The translations under genes were made by a program, and so were the position numbers. The notes under the pieces were generated by a model. The model saw only the letters and a list, made by a program, of their open reading frames with translations, had not been told where the DNA came from and did no database searches. Positions 5,152 to 8,923 of a stretch of DNA of 8,923 bases are shown here, in pieces. Origin of the DNA: CAYJXA01 sp964404595 (GTDB lineage Archaea; Nanobdellota; Nanobdellia; Woesearchaeales; GW2011-AR9); NCBI GenBank assembly GCA_964404595.1, contig CAYOKQ010000063.1:1-8923 (forward strand), written 5' to 3'. Every line of letters begins with the position of its first letter. The stretch's first letter is position 1.

Positions 5152-6108
5152 ATGACCACCACTTATGGAATTATCTCGGACATTCATGGCGCCCCGCCGC
5201 AATTAGTAGCCTTGGCTATGAAAATTCTTCAATCAGAAGGTGAAGCTACCTCTTTCATTTTTAATGGGGATATCGCCGGAGAACAGTTCTGTGGTCAAAA
5301 TAAAATTGATGAAGATAATTATATTGCAACGATTCTCAATGAAGCTGCTAAAACCGGTTTAGAAATCTATGTTCAGCCCGGAAGCCACGAAGAGCTTGCA
5401 CATTTTGATCCCCCCGTACAAATTCTCTCACGCCGATATGGAAACATCATCAATGTTCTTGAACATCCTAAAATTGAAAAAGATGACCATTGTTTGGTCT
5501 TTCTTCCTGGGTCAGATATCGCTGCGGGAAATACTATTTTCAGCGGCTATCGACTCGATAATATTAATGATCCCAGTGGTTATTACAGAATTCGTGGTCC
5601 TCAAGGAACAGGACTACTGAGAATAACTTCTATGAATGATCTTAGAAAATATGTTAACGATCCTGAAAAAACAATTGTGGTAAGCCATATTCCTCGGTAT
5701 TTTGACAATCTGGAAACCGCAGTTGATATGGCAGAGTTTGGAGAAGCAGCTCTTAATTTTAAAGTCGGAGATCAACCCATCGGGCAAGGTTCGATCTTTC
5801 CTGCTCCAGTCGCAATGCAATTACAGCAACGCGGGCACCCAATACGATTGCGAAAAGAAAATAGGGGCAATACTGATCTGCGTCAATTGTACGAAGAACT
5901 GGGCATCACCAAAGCAATCTCCGGCCACTTCCATGAGAGTGTGCAGCGTGCCAACGACCGACAGGGAAAAGCAGTAGAAGAAAGCACCTATGTTAATGAA
6001 TTGTTTTGGAATGCGTCACATCTGGATGCGTTCAAAGTAGGTTTGCTCAGCGTGCAGAATGGAAAAGTAGCGTACGAAAATATTAATCTGAGAGATTATT
6101 TACGATAA
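5152..6108 (+). CDS. Calcineurin-like metallophosphoesterase
   Basis: A 318-aa predicted dinuclear-metal phosphoesterase. The motif series is in order: D-x-H (Asp10, His12; ISDIHG), GD (Asp40; FNGDIAG), the GNH[ED] position as PGSHE (77-80), a metal-binding His in VVSHIPRY (His179), and GHFH (258-261). The asparagine of GNHE, normally a metal ligand, is serine (Ser78) here; all other expected ligands are present, so activity is likely but not certain. An insertion of about 80 residues lies between the PGSHE and HIP motifs, and another of similar size before GHFH. No signal peptide or membrane segment is present, so it should be cytoplasmic. Substrate cannot be told from sequence: this superfamily covers cyclic nucleotides, Ap4A, UDP-sugars, DNA and proteins. 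It is transcribed alone, divergent from the ribosomal operon, with a leaderless promoter that supports this start. Confidence 0.85.
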   Translation: MTTTYGIISDIHGAPPQLVALAMKILQSEGEATSFIFNGDIAGEQFCGQNKIDEDNYIATILNEAAKTGLEIYVQPGSHEELAHFDPPVQILSRRYGNIINVLEHPKIEKDDHCLVFLPGSDIAAGNTIFSGYRLDNINDPSGYYRIRGPQGTGLLRITSMNDLRKYVNDPEKTIVVSHIPRYFDNLETAVDMAEFGEAALNFKVGDQPIGQGSIFPAPVAMQLQQRGHPIRLRKENRGNTDLRQLYEELGITKAISGHFHESVQRANDRQGKAVEESTYVNELFWNASHLDAFKVGLLSVQNGKVAYENINLRDYLR

Positions 6109-6383
6109 AAGCCACATTTTTTGCAAGGGGTTTTTTCGCAGAAATTTCATGGGGAAATCTCGCTTCAAAATCGTCAAGTATTTTTCGTCTGAAGTGATAA
6201 GTATGTGCATGCTTTGCATAAGCCATCCATCCTTTCATAGAATTTTCAGACGGAAGCTTTATATAAAAATAAGTGTTTTATATATAAGTTACAAGTAACA
6301 TCCTCCCGAAAGGACTCTTTTTGAGACCTTATTGCTTATGTGGTAAGGGCCGACAAGTAGGGCGGTATTGTAACATTCTATTT
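6109..6383. other. Non-coding spacer with inverted repeats and two TATA-like boxes
   Basis: This 275-nt region between convergent genes has no convincing ORF or tRNA. It holds an inverted repeat CGTCTGAA (6186-6193) / TTCAGACG (6245-6252), extendable by four pairs including wobbles, with a smaller hairpin inside (6202-6220). Plus-strand TATA-like boxes lie at 6257-6266 (CTTTATATAA) and 6276-6287 (TTTTATATATAA). A 12-bp palindrome GTTACAAGTAAC follows at 6288-6299. Downstream are short hairpins and a T5 run at 6381-6385. Confidence 0.5.
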
Positions 6384-6385
6384 TT
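6307..6385 (+). ncRNA. Candidate small RNA (speculative)
   Basis: If the TATA-like box at 6276-6287 is used on the plus strand, transcription would start near 6307 and could end at the T5 run (6381-6385), about 80 nt. The sequence can form AAGG-A-CTC / GAG-A-CCTT (6310-6330, T5 loop) or, in competition for the same CCTT, CCTTA / TAAGG (6327-6348). No known RNA family was recognised; there are no clear C/D boxes and no T-loop. This is inference only. Confidence 0.2.
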
Positions 6386-7103
6386 AATGAAAGTTACCTC
6401 CCTGAATTCTCGCTTTCCCTTTGCCGAGTATGTCCAAGTACTCTTTATTGTGATATTCAGCCAATTGAAAAATACTGCCGCTGATAAGATCCAATGCCTG
6501 GAGCTCTTCGCTTAATCGTGAATTGCAATGCTCTATTTCTACGATAGTGCTTGAATGATTAAGTTTTATCTTTTCAAATTCTTCATCGCTTAATTTTGAA
6601 TAGGTAACTTCCCCCGTTTCTCCCAAAACATCGAGACCATGCTCATTTTTCATTACCAGTTCTTTTAAGGTATAAGCCCTTAAAATAAAGCGGTTGTATT
6701 TTTCGTGATTAAAAAAGCTGAGATCAGCTACAACTTTCTCAATTTTATTCTGGGGCCGCTTCATCAAATGGCGAAAAAGATGAGTTAGGATATATTGTTT
6801 AATTTCTGGACCAACCCCTGTGCCATTTTTCTCAAACACAATGAAATAGATATTCATTTCCACTTGAGCTAATTTTCGCAGAACTCTTTTAAGTAAATCC
6901 TTATCAGGAAAACTATAAAATTTAATTTCTCCTTTTCGATTAAGCCATCTCGCAGTTTTGTTATGATCCAGCAACCGTTTCTTAGCTTCTCTGATGATGG
7001 TAGCGATCTCTTTTTTCCTGCGAGTGCACATTAATGCGAGAACCAAGCTCCTACTTCCTTCCGACCCCAGATCCCCACTTTCATCTAGATATGCAAATTC
7101 CAT
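6384..7103 (-). CDS. DUF3800 family protein (predicted RNase H-fold nuclease)
   Basis: A 239-aa protein opening with the DUF3800 signature YLDESGDLG (Asp7, Glu8, Ser9, Gly10). A second acidic element is VVADLSFFN (Asp127), and the C-terminal family motif is LQALDLISGSIF (Asp205). These acidic residues fit the RNase H-like catalytic set proposed for the family; no activity is established for most members. DUF3800 genes are frequent in phage, integrated elements and defence neighbourhoods, but here the gene is the third in a row after rpoL and the primase gene, 20 nt downstream of the latter and preceded by an SD-like AAGGT. The context therefore suggests either a housekeeping nucleic-acid role or a recent insertion at the operon end. 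Family assignment is good; function is open. Confidence 0.8.
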   Translation of the reverse strand: MEFAYLDESGDLGSEGSRSLVLALMCTRRKKEIATIIREAKKRLLDHNKTARWLNRKGEIKFYSFPDKDLLKRVLRKLAQVEMNIYFIVFEKNGTGVGPEIKQYILTHLFRHLMKRPQNKIEKVVADLSFFNHEKYNRFILRAYTLKELVMKNEHGLDVLGETGEVTYSKLSDEEFEKIKLNHSSTIVEIEHCNSRLSEELQALDLISGSIFQLAEYHNKEYLDILGKGKARIQGGNFH

Positions 7104-7123
7104 TTCATTACCTTTTTATGAGA

Positions 7124-8500
7124 CTATACTTCTTTTAATGATTCATCACTTTTCTTCTTTCTCTTTCCTTTACTCTCTTCCTCTTCTGTTTCTCTCAAAT
7201 GCCTCTTCCATCTAGACAAGGTATAATTTACCGGATTTTTCATCCTCTTGCAATGCTCGGCATTACATTCCATGCCCAATGCTTTGTAATACGCTTCATT
7301 ATCACAATTGGGAGGCAATCTTTCTCCAGCTTTAAAGTGCTGCATCTGTGATTTGATATAATTTTCACGCAGCGGTTCTTTGTTTTTCTCTTTATTCCAT
7401 CTCAATAGATATTCTTCAATCTCTTTTTCGTTCCAGCCGATCTTACCCAGAAAATTCATCAAACAGAATACTGCCCGCTTCTTGCCGTCCCCCATACCCC
7501 CAAGCATTGTTTTCATGCAGGGGGGAAAGAAATCTTCTTTGATAGGACTCTCGATTTTAAGTTCATCATACTCTTTGCGCGGGCTTTCATGGTCTTCTTG
7601 TACTTTTACTTTAAAGTCCAGCGCTTGTACTAATAATTGTCGAGCACTTTCCCCAGACACATTTCTGTCCAAGAATATAAACTTGGGAGCAAACACGCTT
7701 TCCGGTTTAGCCATAAATTTTTCAAATTCCAATACTTTTTCCGGATCGATGGGCAAACTGACCAATCCCGATTTCTCATGCAAGCTGTAGGGCATCCGAT
7801 ACAGATGGCGTGAGGCGAGCAATACCGTATCAATCTCCAGAAATTTATCTGCATTTAATTTAGGAATAGCATCACCCAGATTATTTTTCTCGAAACGAAT
7901 GATCTCTTCTGAAGGTAAGTTTACTTTTTCACGAATAGCAGAAAAATTATTCTTTTCAAACTCCATGATTTTTTTCCCGAGTTCTTCTTTAATATTCTCT
8001 TTGATGTAAAGAGCAATCTTACGTGGCGCATCGGGAAAAAGATCTTTGGTGAAAGTATTTCCAACTTGTTTTGGAAAGGCTTGAAAGGGAACGCCGATAT
8101 GGAACCCTTTATTGCCGCTAAACTTACATGAAATGTCCCGGACATTACAATATGCTAGAAAACGAATAATAACACTTGCTGCAATTCTGCTGTATTCCAT
8201 GATTTTACAGTCAATATCAAGCACTAAGTCCCAGCCCACCCTTAATTCATCTAGCTCCTTTTTGCTGATACTGCTATTGAGAAAAAGTGGATTTTCCCAG
8301 ATTTCTTCACTGGCATGAAAAGAGGTGGCATTTTTTAAGGCTAATTCTAAAATCTCTTGCGGATACATCAGAATATCTGGACGCTTGCCAAACGCTTCAG
8401 CATAGCGCACACCTATTTCTTTTTGCTGCGCATGCTCAATCATCGCTTCCTGTATATCTTTGCGCTTATAAAATTTTAAAGTGGTGGATTTAGAGAGCAT
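7124..8500 (-). CDS. priS: Fused DNA primase: PriS catalytic domain + PriL C-terminal Fe-S domain
   Basis: A 458-aa single-chain primase. The archaeo-eukaryotic primase catalytic residues are present: Asp95-x-Asp97 (DLVLDID), the SGNKGFH motif (128-134), Asp224 (EIDTVLL), and RHLYRMPYSLHEKSGL (231-246). Between DID and SG-x-x-G-x-H there are only about 30 residues, without the zinc knuckle seen in most PriS. Residues of about 325-435 match the large-subunit C-terminal domain: PPCMKTML (Cys328), KRAVFCLMNFLGKIGW, PPNCDNEAYYKALGMEC (Cys399, Cys412) and Cys417, a likely four-cysteine [4Fe-4S] site, followed by NPVNYTLSRW. The PriL N-terminal domain is absent. A similar fused monomeric primase is known from Nanoarchaeum equitans. 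The tail (436-458) is highly charged. A TATA-like box at 8521-8530 lies 26 nt upstream, suggesting leaderless transcription. It makes primers for replication. Confidence 0.92.
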   Translation of the reverse strand: MLSKSTTLKFYKRKDIQEAMIEHAQQKEIGVRYAEAFGKRPDILMYPQEILELALKNATSFHASEEIWENPLFLNSSISKKELDELRVGWDLVLDIDCKIMEYSRIAASVIIRFLAYCNVRDISCKFSGNKGFHIGVPFQAFPKQVGNTFTKDLFPDAPRKIALYIKENIKEELGKKIMEFEKNNFSAIREKVNLPSEEIIRFEKNNLGDAIPKLNADKFLEIDTVLLASRHLYRMPYSLHEKSGLVSLPIDPEKVLEFEKFMAKPESVFAPKFIFLDRNVSGESARQLLVQALDFKVKVQEDHESPRKEYDELKIESPIKEDFFPPCMKTMLGGMGDGKKRAVFCLMNFLGKIGWNEKEIEEYLLRWNKEKNKEPLRENYIKSQMQHFKAGERLPPNCDNEAYYKALGMECNAEHCKRMKNPVNYTLSRWKRHLRETEEEESKGKRKKKSDESLKEV

Positions 8501-8520
8501 GCGTATTCATAGGCAATAGC

Positions 8521-8530
8521 ATTTAAAATA
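8521..8530 (-). promoter_or_regulatory. TATA-like box before the primase gene
   Basis: Minus strand TATTTTAAAT is centred about 26 nt before the primase ATG (8500), the leaderless spacing also seen at 387-397 and 5121-5128. It falls in the 40-nt spacer after rpoL, so the primase may be transcribed on its own as well as from rpoL. Confidence 0.45.
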
Positions 8531-8540
8531 CTTTCTAGAA

Positions 8541-8810
8541 TTACAACTTCCCAACTTCTTTTTTAAATTCTTCTGCTTTTTTCTTGACACTCTTTAAAGC
8601 TTCTTTTAACGCTTTGCGTGCTTCAATCCCTTTGGCTTCGATTAAGAATTCTGGAATTCCAACTAACGGATGATCAATTTTGTATGTAGCAACAGTAACA
8701 CCTTTGACCCTTTGCACTTCCTGTTTTAGGACATTACAAAAAGTATGGGTTTCACCACTGAGAGTAAAAACTAGCTTGTCTTTGCTTTCTTCAATGACTT
8801 TAAATTCCAT
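8541..8810 (-). CDS. rpoL: DNA-directed RNA polymerase subunit L (Rpb11 homologue)
   Basis: An 89-aa protein of normal family length, MEFKVIEESKDKLVFTLSGE and onward. The Rpb11/alpha dimerisation signature is clear: GETHTFCNVLKQEVQRVKGV (residues 19-38), then ATYKIDHPLVGIPEFLIEAKG (41-61). The C-terminal helix is lysine-rich (ALKSVKKKAEEFKKEVGKL). RpoL dimerises with RpoD, encoded at 2279-3055, to form the assembly base of RNA polymerase. The start is the ATG at 8810, preceded by a strong SD, GGGAGG with four nt spacing. A TTG four codons upstream lies inside that SD and is not the start. It is the first gene after the 16S rRNA. Confidence 0.95.
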   Translation of the reverse strand: MEFKVIEESKDKLVFTLSGETHTFCNVLKQEVQRVKGVTVATYKIDHPLVGIPEFLIEAKGIEARKALKEALKSVKKKAEEFKKEVGKL

Positions 8811-8841
8811 GATTCCTCCCAAGACGGTTTATTTGATAATT

Positions 8842-8850
8842 TATTTATAT
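8842..8850 (-). promoter_or_regulatory. Possible TATA box for rpoL
   Basis: Minus strand ATATAAATA would place the transcript start near 8820, leaving a very short leader that just contains the SD. The whole spacer is AT-rich, so chance occurrence is likely enough; an alternative box (TTTATATTTA) lies closer to the 16S end. Confidence 0.3.
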
Positions 8851-8870
8851 CGATTGCAGATGATAAATAT

Positions 8871-8877
8871 AAAAAAA
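8871..8877 (-). terminator. T7 tract directly after 16S rRNA
   Basis: Seven Ts on the minus strand follow the CCTCC end of 16S without a break. Archaeal polymerase stops at oligo-T runs without needing a hairpin, so this may end a 16S-only transcript. Part of the run may belong to the mature 3' tail. Confidence 0.45.
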
Positions 8878-8923
8878 GGAGGTGATCCAGCCGTAGGTTC
8901 CCCTACGGCTACCTTGTGACGAC
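8878..8923 (-). rRNA. 16S ribosomal RNA, 3' end (partial)
   Basis: The minus strand reads GTCGTCACAAGG, GTAGCCGTAGG and GGAACCTACGGCTGGATCAC, ending in CCTCC. This is the last 46 nt of small-subunit rRNA: the end of helix 44, helix 45 (GTAGGGGAACCTAC) and the anti-Shine-Dalgarno CCTCC. The rest lies outside the window. The base at E. coli position 1499 is C instead of the near-universal A. No tRNA or 23S follows: rpoL begins 67 nt downstream. Confidence 0.96.

Noticed and set aside
6278..6301. Minus-strand mini-ORF (MLLVTYI) behind GGGAGG
   Set aside because: Seven codons, SD directly abutting the ATG, and wholly inside TATA-like AT-rich sequence; no coding signal.
6109..6383. tRNA or C/D guide RNA gene in the spacer
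   Set aside because: No T-loop or acceptor pairing; a CTGA-GTGATAA pair near 6189-6200 lacks a partner C box upstream.
8811..8822. TTG start adding four residues (MGGI) to RpoL
   Set aside because: It lies within the GGGAGG Shine-Dalgarno sequence of the ATG at 8810, and the family starts at that Met.

Overview
The window is archaeal chromosome and looks like a DPANN-type genome (relatives of Nanoarchaeota, Pacearchaeota or Woesearchaeota). The evidence is the AT-rich sequence, RNA polymerase subunits D, N and L, ribosomal protein L18e, BRE/TATA promoters placed about 26 nt before leaderless start codons, and a DNA primase in which the small subunit is fused to the iron-sulphur domain of the large subunit, as known from Nanoarchaeum equitans. 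The 3' end of 16S rRNA also departs from the near-universal sequence. No exact lineage can be assigned without searches.

Layout, left to right. (1) 1-294, minus strand: a tiny ribbon-helix-helix protein overlapping the start of a probable DNA methyltransferase cut by the window edge. Together they suggest a restriction-modification locus with its own repressor; a 10-bp-period direct repeat lies just downstream of their TATA box. (2) 418-807, plus strand: an unrecognised helical 129-aa protein with a leaderless promoter. (3) 875-4870, minus strand: the conserved archaeal operon S13-S4-S11-RpoD-L18e-L13-S9-RpoN, read from a strong BRE/TATA promoter near 4964-4979. (4) 4871-5151: a divergent promoter region holding a perfect 22-bp palindrome that abuts the operon's BRE, and a second inverted repeat that shares an arm with it. 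(5) 5152-6108, plus strand: a calcineurin-like metallophosphoesterase. (6) 6109-6383: non-coding, with TATA-like boxes and inverted repeats. (7) 6384-8810, minus strand: RpoL, the fused primase, and a DUF3800 protein. (8) 8878-8923, minus strand: the 3' end of 16S rRNA, followed directly by a T-tract and rpoL, so 16S is not linked to 23S here.

The sequence is a scaffold: two runs of exactly ten Ns lie inside the S4 and S13 genes. The S4 gap is flanked by two diverged versions of the same S4 segment (about 71% nucleotide and 81% protein identity by hand alignment over codons 36-98, mostly synonymous changes), and the downstream version carries an in-frame TGA at a conserved glycine. The sequences left and right of position 4029 may therefore come from different, related genomes. 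Linkage between the restriction-modification end and the primase/16S end should not be assumed.

Functionally, most genes belong to core information processing: ribosome, RNA polymerase, primase and 16S rRNA. Accessory content is limited to the methyltransferase/RHH pair, the DUF3800 protein, the metallophosphoesterase and the unknown 129-aa protein.
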